Shown: one piece after another, positions 45,607 through 53,682 of the stretch
Position numbering within the stretch: position 1 is the stretch's first letter
Layout: the number at the start of each line of letters is the position of its first letter
NCBI GenBank assembly: GCA_965237725.1
Contig: OZ250151.1
Location: 248,001-312,000 of the forward strand
Origin: G965237725 sp965237725
GTDB taxonomy: Bacteria; Pseudomonadota; Gammaproteobacteria; Arenicellales; Poriferihabitantaceae
Length of the DNA: 64,000 nucleotides
Direction: 5' to 3'
Translations under genes and position numbers: made by a program
The notes under the pieces: model-generated
What the model saw: the letters and a program-made list of their open reading frames with translations, nothing else
Database searches by the model: none
What the model was told of the DNA's origin: nothing

Positions 45607-45723
45607 CCGTCATCCTGAACCGTGAAGCGGTGAAGGATCCATGTCAAATCCCGCTGACGTTTAACGTACTACTCTTTAAGTAAAACCAACTGGATTCTCC
45701 TGCCTTCGGCATCAGAATGACGG
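45607..45723. repeat. Interspersed palindromic element, copy 3
   Basis: The most diverged copy: the ends (CCGTCATCCTGAACCGTGAA and CATCAGAATGACGG) are kept but the middle differs (CGCTGACGTTTAACGTAC). No tandem array precedes it, so it shows the unamplified form of the element. Confidence 0.85.
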
Positions 45724-45733
45724 AGCAATAATA

Positions 45734-45948
45734 GGGAATTGTCTCGAGCTTTGCCCTCGACCTGACCCTTCCCTGCGGGCTTACGCGAAGCAATCGCAAG
45801 GCGATTGCTTTACTCGGGACATCCCTGTCCCTCGCCCTGAGGGCCGTCGCAAGCGACGTTTTCGATTGCTTTCCTGCAATCGAAATCGAACCGGGGGTTC
45901 TCATCGCATCTTGGGGAAGCGTAAAATAAAAAACCCGACGCAAGGTCG
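45734..45948. repeat. Duplicated tRNA-flanking segment, copy A
   Basis: About 215 bases sharing long blocks with 45964-46103: GGGCTTACGCGAAGCAATCG then CAAGGCGATTGCTTT, and a block of about 60 identical bases from CGAACCGGGGGTTCTCATCG through AAAACCCGACGCAAGGTCG. It carries about 75 extra bases in the middle, with inner inverted repeats such as GATTGCTTTCCTGCAATC. It ends inside what is the terminator hairpin in copy B, so its hairpin lacks the right arm. Confidence 0.8.
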
Positions 45949-45963
45949 TTTAATTCTTGACGA

Positions 45964-46103
45964 GGGGATTGTCTCGGGCTTTTCCCTCGACCCTTCGCTT
46001 CGCTACGGGCTTACGCGAAGCAATCGCAAGGCGATTGCTTTCGAACCGGGGGTTCTCATCGCATCTTGGGGAAGCGTAAAATAAAAAACCCGACGCAAGG
46101 TCG
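45964..46103. repeat. Duplicated tRNA-flanking segment, copy B
   Basis: The shorter copy (about 140 bases), which runs directly into the complete terminator of tRNA-Glu. Relative to copy A it lacks the middle section between GGCGATTGCTTT and CGAACCGGGGG. A duplication that began at the tRNA end and then diverged by insertion or deletion explains both copies. Confidence 0.8.
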
Positions 46104-46111
46104 GGTTTTTT
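46083..46111 (-). terminator. Intrinsic terminator of the tRNA-Glu transcript
   Basis: A perfect 12-base stem: AAAAAACCCGAC (46083-46094) and GTCGGGTTTTTT (46100-46111) around the loop GCAAG. Read on the minus strand it follows the tRNA-Glu CCA end by 6 bases and ends with a T-run. It is symmetric, so it can stop transcription from both sides. Confidence 0.9.
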
Positions 46112-46117
46112 ATTTTA

Positions 46118-46194
46118 TGGCGTCCCCAAGGGGATTCGAACCCCTGTTGCCGCCGTGAAAGGGCAGTGTCCTAGGCCGACTAGACGATGGGGAC
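46118..46194 (-). tRNA. tRNA-Glu (anticodon UUC)
   Basis: Minus-strand sequence starts GTCCCCATCGTCTAG, has the anticodon loop CCCTTTCACGG (anticodon TTC), the T-loop GGTTCGAATCC and ends GGGGACGCCA with an encoded CCA. The acceptor stem GTCCCC/GGGGAC pairs fully. It is 77 bases, one more than E. coli because of the D-loop. It lies after tRNA-Ala and gltX on the same strand, so the tRNA and its synthetase are neighbours. Confidence 0.96.
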
Positions 46195-46260
46195 AATATG
46201 GGTGCATTGTCGTTTTCTTCGTTATCAAAATTGCGGAAATCGGCTTACGCAAGGGATAAC

Positions 46261-46336
46261 TGGTGGAGCCAGGCGGGATCGAACCGCCGACCTCAACACT
46301 GCCAGTGTTGCGCTCTCCCAGCTGAGCTATGGCCCC
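46261..46336 (-). tRNA. tRNA-Ala (anticodon GGC)
   Basis: Minus-strand sequence starts GGGGCCATAGCTCAGCTGGG, has the anticodon loop CACTGGCAGTG (anticodon GGC), the T-loop GGTTCGATCC and ends TGGCTCCACCA with an encoded CCA. It is 76 bases. It lies 45 bases after the gltX stop and 66 bases before tRNA-Glu, probably in one transcript. Confidence 0.96.
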
Positions 46337-46381
46337 GAAGAGGTCGCGTATTCTAAGGGCTTGGGTGGTCGCAATCAAGAA

Positions 46382-47791
46382 CTATTGCGCGCTTTCTTCA
46401 ATGAATTTTATTGCCTTTTCAATACGTTCCAGGGTTCGTTCTTTGCCTACCAGTTTTACCGTGACGTCAATTGATGGCGTGGCCGCTGAGCCCGATACCG
46501 CGATACGCAGGGGCTGGGCCAGACTGCCCATTTTGATCTGGTGGTTTTCCATAACCGACTGGATAGCCTGATTTATGTTTTCTTCATTCCAAATGCCTAT
46601 ATGTTCAAATTCCGAGCTGACAGCGGATAAAATTTTCGACGAATCCGCTTTTATGTGTTTCTTGACTGCTTTTTGATCGTATTCATCGATATCTTTATAG
46701 AGGAATTCAATTTTATCCGCCATCTCCACCAGGGTTTGGGCGCGCTCCCGCATCACCTCTACAACCTCATTGATATCCGGCCCATGACACAATCCGATGC
46801 CGCGCTGATTTAACTGTTTAGCCATTTCCTTGCCCAGACGTGATTGATCCGCCTGTGAGATATATTGTTGATTGACCCACAACAGTTTTTCCATGTTAAA
46901 TGCTGCGGGGGCTTTATTGATATCGGAGACTTCAAACAATTCGATCATTTCATCGATATCAAAAATTTCCTGATCACCATGAGACCAGCCCAGTCGGACC
47001 AGATAATTCAGCAGCGCTTCGGGCAAAATTCCTAATGATCGATACTCGAGCACACTCACCGCGCCATGACGTTTTGATAATCTTTGCCCATCTTCGCCGA
47101 GGATTAGCGGCACATGAGCAAACACGGGAAATGTCGCACCCAGCGCCTTAAAGATATTAATTTGTCTCGGGGTATTATTGATATGGTCTGCACCGCGGAT
47201 GACGTGACTGATTTCCATATCGATATCATCTACTACAACGGTTAGATTATAGGTCGGTGTGCCATCGGTTCTGGCAATGATCAAATCATCGAGTTCAGAA
47301 TTTTCAAATTCAACCCGACCTCGCACGACATCATCGAATACCACGGTCCCTGTCAGTGGGTTTTTAAATCGTATCACTGCGGGCTCATCATTTTCAAGTG
47401 TTCGATTCAGCTCCCGGCAGCAACCATCGTATCGTGGTTTATCGCCCTTCTCTCTTTGTTTTTTTCTGATTTGATCCAGACGACCCTTGCTGCAAAAACA
47501 GTAATAGGCGTCACCTTGCTCAAGCATTTGATCTATGACCTCGCCATATCGGTCGAATCGTTTTGTCTGGTAATAAGGTCCTTCATTCCAGGTCAGACCC
47601 AACCACTTCATTGCATCGAGAATGACATCGATGGCCTGCTGAGTAGAACGTTCCCGATCGGTATCCTCAATTCTTAAAACCATTTCCCCGCCGGTTTTGC
47701 GGGCATATAACCAATTGAACAGCGCAGTTCGAGCACCGCCGATATGCAGATAACCTGTCGGACTTGGGGGAAATCGGGTTTTCGCACGCAT
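46382..47791 (-). CDS. gltX: Glutamyl-tRNA synthetase
   Basis: Charges tRNA-Glu. It has 469 residues. The class I HIGH motif is FPPSPTGYLHIGGARTALFN at the N-terminus and the KMSKS-equivalent is GQRLSKRHGAVSV. A zinc-site-like region (CFCSKGRLDQIRKKQREKGD then GCC) is present. It is followed on the same strand by tRNA-Ala and its own substrate tRNA-Glu. Confidence 0.98.
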   Translation of the reverse strand: MRAKTRFPPSPTGYLHIGGARTALFNWLYARKTGGEMVLRIEDTDRERSTQQAIDVILDAMKWLGLTWNEGPYYQTKRFDRYGEVIDQMLEQGDAYYCFCSKGRLDQIRKKQREKGDKPRYDGCCRELNRTLENDEPAVIRFKNPLTGTVVFDDVVRGRVEFENSELDDLIIARTDGTPTYNLTVVVDDIDMEISHVIRGADHINNTPRQINIFKALGATFPVFAHVPLILGEDGQRLSKRHGAVSVLEYRSLGILPEALLNYLVRLGWSHGDQEIFDIDEMIELFEVSDINKAPAAFNMEKLLWVNQQYISQADQSRLGKEMAKQLNQRGIGLCHGPDINEVVEVMRERAQTLVEMADKIEFLYKDIDEYDQKAVKKHIKADSSKILSAVSSEFEHIGIWNEENINQAIQSVMENHQIKMGSLAQPLRIAVSGSAATPSIDVTVKLVGKERTLERIEKAIKFIEESAQ

Positions 47792-47858
47792 TGATGTATT
47801 GTAGTTTCGGATCAGAATAAAACCAGCGGATTCTACTTTATTTTCAATGGAATTAGAT

Positions 47859-47864
47859 ATAATG
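47859..47864 (+). promoter_or_regulatory. Candidate -10 box for the secreted protein gene
   Basis: TATAAT at 47859-47864, 35 bases before the ATG at 47899, is a perfect -10 hexamer. No good -35 box lies 16-18 bases upstream, so this is tentative. Confidence 0.3.
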
Positions 47865-47898
47865 CAGGACTATTGCCACTAAGATTTTCTCGAATTAC

Positions 47899-49428
47899 AT
47901 GATGTTATTCCGCCATACCCGCCTGATTTTATCCTCCCTGCTCTACCTATGTTTTGCAATTTTAGTTCCGAGCCATGCAGAATCCCTGTTATTCGATGGC
48001 GATTTTGAAAGCGGCACTTTTCAGGGTTGGACACCGGGTGGAGAAAACGACGGTTTTGCCACTTTGGCTGCCAAAGGCACTTGCTATTCGGGAAACGATA
48101 CCACAGCAATCTCATTTAATGGCGACCCCTCGAATAATTATGCTGCATTACTACGATCCAACTCCGCAGGAGATCCCGGGTCAATCGCAAAATTAAGGTC
48201 AGCTAATTTTTCCGCAGGCAACGGCATTTTATTTTCCGCATTGTCCGAAACCGGGGACGCCAATGCCAGTAAGACACCTGTCAATTTGGCGGTGCGGATT
48301 TTAGATAGTGAAGGCAAGGTGTTATCCGAATTACCCTTACAAACTGCGGTTATTCAACTCGGTGAAGGTTGCAATACCTCAAAGCGCGACACCGCATTTA
48401 GTGTCCACTACATTGACACCCGACTTTATAACGGCGAAATCAGTATTGAATTTACCCAGCATACCAATACCCCGGGATTCAGTTATTTCACCCTTATCGA
48501 TAACGTCATTAAAGTAGATAAAGGGGAATTATTTTTGAATCAAACCCAGCCTATTGCCGTGGCCGGGACATCTCTTTCCAGTAGCAATATACTGTTTCTC
48601 GATCCAAGAGAATCCCTTGATCCAGATAATTTGCCTTTGCCGTTGAAATTCAGCTGGTTTATCAATGGCGAAGAAACTATTCGTCTTTTCGATCTGCCCT
48701 GCATCAATTTAAATGCAGACGCAGAGCTGGCCCCAGGGAATCATGTCGCTACACTGTATGCGACGGACGGTATCAACTATGCAGCGGACACCCTTCGATT
48801 TGTAGTTGGCACACCAACCACGACCACCGCGCAGTCGAGTGATACAACAACTGATACTGCAACCAATCCCAATATCACATTGACCACACCAAAAGGGGAA
48901 CCCATCACTGGAGAAACAAATCTGGTATCCGGCGACGGGCTTACCCAAACAGACCCCCAGAATGAATGTGATATTGATGTGACGGATACCCTGGAAGATT
49001 CCGAGTCCCAGCTTTTATCCATCGATGTGGATTCCAATTCTGATGATACCTTTGATGTAACTTTTACCGTCGGCGGTAGCGCAGTATCAATTACTTCCAA
49101 CGCAGAAATTTTATCTTCAGAAGAAGCATCCATCGTTTCCATGACGATTAGCATTGATAATCCTGAATCTGAAGACACCCTTTCAGTGACCGGCTCAACC
49201 GCTAATCTTTCAGTATCTGGTGATGGCACAACGTCCATCACCATCACCCCAACGGTTTCCGGCACCCTGGTTTCAGATAGCGAATTTGAAACCCTGCTTG
49301 AATCCATCGAATTTGACTACGTCCCCGCTGGGGCCGTGGTAACCGACCAGCGAACCCTGTCTTATTCAGTAACCGACAGCATTGGTAGTTCTGCAACCAC
49401 GAGTTCTACTGTTACGGTGGCCGAGTAG
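47899..49428 (+). CDS. Secreted repeat protein with adhesin-like C-terminus
   Basis: A 509-residue protein with a signal peptide (LILSSLLYLCFAILVPSHA). The N-terminal part (LLFDGDFESGTFQGWTPGGE) is like the carbohydrate-binding-type jelly-roll found in surface proteins. The middle has a Thr-rich stretch (TTTTAQSSDTTTDTATN). The C-terminal 130 residues are Ser/Thr/Asp-rich (SIDVDSNSDDTFDVTFTVGG, SVTGSTANLSVSGDGTTSI), resembling cadherin-like repeats of large adhesins. No sorting motif or membrane anchor is seen at the C-terminus. Role in attachment is inference. Confidence 0.65.
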   Translation: MMLFRHTRLILSSLLYLCFAILVPSHAESLLFDGDFESGTFQGWTPGGENDGFATLAAKGTCYSGNDTTAISFNGDPSNNYAALLRSNSAGDPGSIAKLRSANFSAGNGILFSALSETGDANASKTPVNLAVRILDSEGKVLSELPLQTAVIQLGEGCNTSKRDTAFSVHYIDTRLYNGEISIEFTQHTNTPGFSYFTLIDNVIKVDKGELFLNQTQPIAVAGTSLSSSNILFLDPRESLDPDNLPLPLKFSWFINGEETIRLFDLPCINLNADAELAPGNHVATLYATDGINYAADTLRFVVGTPTTTTAQSSDTTTDTATNPNITLTTPKGEPITGETNLVSGDGLTQTDPQNECDIDVTDTLEDSESQLLSIDVDSNSDDTFDVTFTVGGSAVSITSNAEILSSEEASIVSMTISIDNPESEDTLSVTGSTANLSVSGDGTTSITITPTVSGTLVSDSEFETLLESIEFDYVPAGAVVTDQRTLSYSVTDSIGSSATTSSTVTVAE

Positions 49429-49758
49429 AACCAAAATTAACTTAATCTTGCACGGGATTAGCATTTCCCGAACAAATTTATCGCGTAGATAGATAAACTG
49501 GGAAGTTCTCCAGAATGTTCATTGAACAATTGTTACGTAAAGTTGGGAATAAAATGGATCTTCCAACTTCCATACCGATGTAAATCCCAAAAATTCAACC
49601 GGATGATATTTATACCGGAATAGTAAAGTCTCCGGGTCGAGAAACTAACACTTTGTAGGGCGTCGACCTATTCGGCTCAATCCCACGCTATACCTGAGCA
49701 ACTTTGATTCCTGATATTCCGGGATTTACAGTTTAATGCAAAAATTATAAATTATTTC
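49429..49758. other. Gene-free stretch before the RND operon
   Basis: No coding region, RNA gene or strong hairpin is seen in these 330 bases. The promoter and operator of the next operon begin at 49759. Confidence 0.5.
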
Positions 49759-49788
49759 TTGACAGACCGAACGGTCGGTTTGTATACT
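49759..49788 (+). promoter_or_regulatory. Promoter with TetR-type operator in the spacer
   Basis: TTGACA at 49759-49764 and TATACT at 49783-49788 are separated by 18 bases. The spacer holds a near-perfect palindrome ACCGA-ACGG-TCGGT at 49766-49779, a classic TetR-family operator shape. The regulator encoded immediately downstream would block this promoter. The predicted start (about 49795) coincides with the ATG at 49796, so the mRNA would be leaderless. Confidence 0.75.
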
Positions 49789-49795
49789 CGCGCCG

Positions 49796-50449
49796 ATGAA
49801 AACAACCCCTAAAACAAAAACTGAATCCACCTGGTGGCTAAGTTGGTATAAGGACCCGCCCACGGATACCCGGGGCAGAATATTGTTTGCCGCTTTTCAG
49901 GAAGTTCATATCAATGGCTTTCAGGCGGCCAGCATTCAAAATATCATGAAAGGTGCTGGGGTTACAAAAGGTGGTTTATATCATCATTTTCCGAGTAAAG
50001 ATGACATTGGCATTGCATTACTCGATGAGATTTTTACTAAATACCTCGACACAACTTTTATCGCACCGCTACTGGAATCCGATGATCCCATAACCGCGCT
50101 GCTCAATCATTTACAGGGGGCGGGGGCCCAGATGACCGATGAAGACGTCGCTCTCGGTTGTCCCATGGATCGTTTTTCAACTGAAATGGCCCCCATAAAT
50201 AGTGTATTTCAACAAAAAATGGATGCGCTCTACCAGCGCAAACAGGAGGGATTAGTGAAGGCGCTGAAACGCGGCCAGGAAGCAGGCAATGTGACGAATG
50301 AGGTCAGCGCCGAATCCATCGCATTAATGATCAGCGCTACATTAAACGGCTGTATGTCCATGGCCAAAAGTGCCCGCAGTCTGGATTTGTTGATGCAATG
50401 CGCTCAGGGATTATTTCACTATCTCGAACAGTTAAGACCGGTTCGTTAA
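49796..50449 (+). CDS. TetR family regulator of the RND operon
   Basis: A 217-residue repressor. The HTH is ASIQNIMKGAGVTKGGLYHH then FPSKDDIGIALL, near residues 40-70. The C-terminal ligand domain is family-typical but its ligand is unknown. It is the first gene of the operon with the RND gene 40 bases downstream, so it very likely represses the whole unit through the palindrome in its own promoter. No ribosome site precedes the ATG. Confidence 0.88.
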   Translation: MKTTPKTKTESTWWLSWYKDPPTDTRGRILFAAFQEVHINGFQAASIQNIMKGAGVTKGGLYHHFPSKDDIGIALLDEIFTKYLDTTFIAPLLESDDPITALLNHLQGAGAQMTDEDVALGCPMDRFSTEMAPINSVFQQKMDALYQRKQEGLVKALKRGQEAGNVTNEVSAESIALMISATLNGCMSMAKSARSLDLLMQCAQGLFHYLEQLRPVR

Positions 50450-50489
50450 GGTCAGTATTTTTATTTAATTATTTTTACAGGAAATCTGG

Positions 50490-52832
50490 ATGGAAAATTT
50501 TGCAATTAAATGGGGTAACTGGGTTACCCACAATCGAATTTTAACCCTTGTTCTAGCGTTGATCATTGCCATGATCGCCGCATCAGGCGGCCGTTATCTC
50601 GGATTCACCAATGATTATCGGGTGTTCTTTTCCGGCGAAGATCCACATTTGCTGGCATTTGAAGCGTTGCAAGACACCTATACAAAGAACGATAACGTTC
50701 TGTTTGTTATCGCGCCGGAGGATGGAGAGGTATTTACCAATGCGACTCTGGCTGCAATAAGCGATATTACCGAGCGCGCCTGGGAAACCCCATTTTCGAT
50801 TCGGGTTGACTCATTGTCCAATTACCAACATACCGAAGCGGTCGGTGACGATCTGATTGTTGCGGATTTATACGAAGATGCTACAGCTTTATCAAAACCC
50901 GATCTTGAAAGAATCAGGGATATTTCAATTAATGAACCGTTCCTGGTCCATCGACTCATTTCCGAAGATTCCAGAATCGCGGCAATTAACATAACCGTGG
51001 AGACGCCGGGAATAGATGAAGCGACCGAAGGTCCCCAGGTGGTAGAACATGTTCGGGATATGCGTCAATATGTCGAGTCCACTTATCCGAATCTAAAGGT
51101 TTATTTGACCGGCATCATGATGATGAATCAGGCCTTTCCTGAAGCATCCATTTATGACATGAGTCATTTGGTACCTGCTGCACTGGTTATCATTCTACTG
51201 CTGGTATTTTTACAACTGCGGGGTCTCAATGGCACGGTGGCCACATTTATCACTATCATGTTATCCATTGTTTCCGCAATGGGAGTTGCCGGCTGGATGG
51301 GCATCAAGCTGACCCCGCCGTCCATGTCTGCACCTACCATTATTCTTACCCTGGCGGTGGCAGACTGTGTCCACGTTCTGGCGAATTATTTGCAAAAAAA
51401 TCGCAGCGGCATAGAAAAATGTGAGGCCATGGCAGATAGTTTGAGAATAAATTTTAGCCCGGTAATGCTGACGTCGATAACCACCGCTATCGGATTTCTT
51501 TCGCTTAACTTCAGCGACGCACCGCCCTTTGGCGACCTCGGGAACATCGCTGCAATGGGCGTGATATTTGCCTGGTTTTATGCCATCACATTATTACCTG
51601 CCATGGTGACGCTATTGCCCGCCAGCAAGAAAAAACGACGAGCCTATGGCACAGAAATTATTACCAAGTTTGCCAACTGGGTAATTAACAGTCGTCGGAT
51701 GTTGATGCCGGTAATGAGTTTGGTGATTGTTGGGTTGATCGCTTTCATTCCGAAAAATCAGCTGAACGATATATTCGTAAACTATTTCGATGAAAGAATC
51801 GAATTTCGGACTCATACAGATTTTGTTGTTGATAATTTAACCGGGATGTACTTCATCGATTATTCCCTGGACTCCGCTGAGTCCGGTGGGATTTCCGAGC
51901 CTGAGTACTTACAGCAGGTCGATCAATTCACTGACTGGTTACGTACACAACCCGAGGTGATTCACGTTAATACATTAACCGATGTGTTCAAGCGGGTGAA
52001 CAAAAGTATGCATGGTGATGATCAGAGCTGGTATGCCCTCCCAGAAAATCGTGAACTGGCTGCGCAGTATCTATTGCTCTATGAGATGTCCCTGCCCTAT
52101 GGCCTCGACCTCAACAACCAGATTGATATTGAAAAACAACAAACCCGATTAAGCGCAACCCTGGAAACGATGTCGACCCAGAATACTCTGGCATTCGAAC
52201 AACGGGTGGGTGACTGGATGGCTGATAATACCCCTGCCATCAAGACTACCGGCGCAAGCCCAACGGTGATGTTTTCCCATATCGGCATGCGAAATATCGT
52301 TAGTATGCTGGGTGGAACGGCTTTCGCTTTGGTCGCCATTTCATTTTTGTTGATTCTGTTTTTCAAATCGGTACGCTTCGGATTGTTGTCGCTGATTCCG
52401 AATATTGCACCGGCAGCTATGGCCTTCGGATTATGGGGTCTGGTTGACGGCGAAATCGGTTTGGGACTGTCTGTAGTTACAGCCATGACCTTAGGCATCG
52501 TAGTGGATGACACCATTCACTTTATGAGCAAATATTTACGCGCTCGCCGGGAACAAGCCCTCGATGCCATCGCTGCGGTTCGTTATGCATTCACTACTGT
52601 TGGGGTTGCATTATGGACAACCTCCCTTGCTCTGGCCGCAGGCTTCCTGATTCTGTCTACTTCATCTTTTTCATTGAATGCGGAAATGGGTTTGCTTGTT
52701 TCAATCGTTATCATGTTTGCTATCGTCGTGGACTTTTTATTGTTACCCGCATTGCTCATACGATTTGATAGCTGGTTGATGGGGCAGTCAAAACAACCTG
52801 AATCGATTCCCGATGCAGCGCAATCGGCTTGA
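50490..52832 (+). CDS. RND/MMPL family transporter
   Basis: A 780-residue inner-membrane transporter with two repeated halves: an N-terminal helix (ILTLVLALIIAMIAASGG), a periplasmic domain, then six-helix bundles. Key blocks are TIILTLAVADCVHVLANYL and MTLGIVVDDTIHFMSKYL with the proton-relay Asp residues. MMPL-type proteins often move lipids, hopanoids or sterols rather than drugs. It is followed by a LolA-like lipoprotein-sorting protein and an outer-membrane barrel, which supports lipid export across the envelope (inference). Confidence 0.9.
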   Translation: MENFAIKWGNWVTHNRILTLVLALIIAMIAASGGRYLGFTNDYRVFFSGEDPHLLAFEALQDTYTKNDNVLFVIAPEDGEVFTNATLAAISDITERAWETPFSIRVDSLSNYQHTEAVGDDLIVADLYEDATALSKPDLERIRDISINEPFLVHRLISEDSRIAAINITVETPGIDEATEGPQVVEHVRDMRQYVESTYPNLKVYLTGIMMMNQAFPEASIYDMSHLVPAALVIILLLVFLQLRGLNGTVATFITIMLSIVSAMGVAGWMGIKLTPPSMSAPTIILTLAVADCVHVLANYLQKNRSGIEKCEAMADSLRINFSPVMLTSITTAIGFLSLNFSDAPPFGDLGNIAAMGVIFAWFYAITLLPAMVTLLPASKKKRRAYGTEIITKFANWVINSRRMLMPVMSLVIVGLIAFIPKNQLNDIFVNYFDERIEFRTHTDFVVDNLTGMYFIDYSLDSAESGGISEPEYLQQVDQFTDWLRTQPEVIHVNTLTDVFKRVNKSMHGDDQSWYALPENRELAAQYLLLYEMSLPYGLDLNNQIDIEKQQTRLSATLETMSTQNTLAFEQRVGDWMADNTPAIKTTGASPTVMFSHIGMRNIVSMLGGTAFALVAISFLLILFFKSVRFGLLSLIPNIAPAAMAFGLWGLVDGEIGLGLSVVTAMTLGIVVDDTIHFMSKYLRARREQALDAIAAVRYAFTTVGVALWTTSLALAAGFLILSTSSFSLNAEMGLLVSIVIMFAIVVDFLLLPALLIRFDSWLMGQSKQPESIPDAAQSA

Positions 52833-52878
52833 TCCAGAACATTATTTATCTACACTAAATTAGTTATAAGGAGTCGAT

Positions 52879-53673
52879 ATGAGATTTAACAAAGTAATCA
52901 TTACCACACTGATGGTGTTGTTCACCGCATCAAACCCGGCCTATTCACAAAATGATGAAGAAAAAGGCCTGGAAATTGCCATTGCTGCAGATCAACGTGA
53001 TACCGGCTGGAAACACGTTTCTGCGGAAATGGAAATGACCTTGAGAAACCGTGCCGGTAAAGAAAGCACCCGCAAGATCACCAATCGTCAATTCGAAATG
53101 ACCGGGGATGGAGACAAGAACCTTTCACTCTTCCGCGAACCCAAAGACGTTGAAGGTACTGCCATGTTAACCTTTACCCATGGTCTTGACCCCGATGATC
53201 AATGGCTGTACTTACCTGCCCTGAAGCGGGTGAAAAGGATATCTTCAAAGAATAAGTCCGGGCCATTTATGGGTAGCGAGTTTGCATTTGAGGATCTGGG
53301 TTCCCAGGAGATTGACAAATATAAATACCGATATATGGGTGAAGAACCCTGTGGCGAAGGCTATCAATGTCATGTTATCGAGCGTATCCCCCAGTATGAA
53401 AATTCGGGGTACAAACGTCACGTTTCATGGATCGATACCCAGGAGTATCGAAATATCAAAGTGGATTATTATGATCGTAAGGACTCGTTATTAAAAACCC
53501 TTGAAATGTCAGGCTTTCAGGAATACACCGGTGGCTTCTGGCGCGCTGATCGATTTGAAATGACTAATCATCAGACCGGTAAAAGCACAACATTGTTATG
53601 GAAGGAATACGATTTTGAAAGCCCGATGGATGAGAATGATTTTAATCAAAACGCGTTAAAACGTTTACGTTAA
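52879..53673 (+). CDS. Outer membrane lipoprotein-sorting protein (LolA/LolB-like fold)
   Basis: A 264-residue periplasmic protein with signal peptide (VIITTLMVLFTASNPAYSQ). Typical blocks of the lipoprotein-sorting protein family next to RND genes are FREPKDVEGTAMLTFTHGLD, WLYLPALKRVKRISS then KNKSGPFMGSEFAFEDLGS and YDRKDSLLKTLEMSGFQEY. The fold carries lipid in a hydrophobic half-barrel. It sits between the RND transporter and an outer-membrane barrel, so it probably ferries the exported lipid. Confidence 0.9.
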   Translation: MRFNKVIITTLMVLFTASNPAYSQNDEEKGLEIAIAADQRDTGWKHVSAEMEMTLRNRAGKESTRKITNRQFEMTGDGDKNLSLFREPKDVEGTAMLTFTHGLDPDDQWLYLPALKRVKRISSKNKSGPFMGSEFAFEDLGSQEIDKYKYRYMGEEPCGEGYQCHVIERIPQYENSGYKRHVSWIDTQEYRNIKVDYYDRKDSLLKTLEMSGFQEYTGGFWRADRFEMTNHQTGKSTTLLWKEYDFESPMDENDFNQNALKRLR

Positions 53674-53682
53674 TTCAAGAGC

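Noticed and set aside
45644..45943. 99-residue minus-strand ORF in the repeat region
   Set aside because: It spans palindromic element copy 3 and duplicated segment A, both repeats; its translation is just the repeat sequence.
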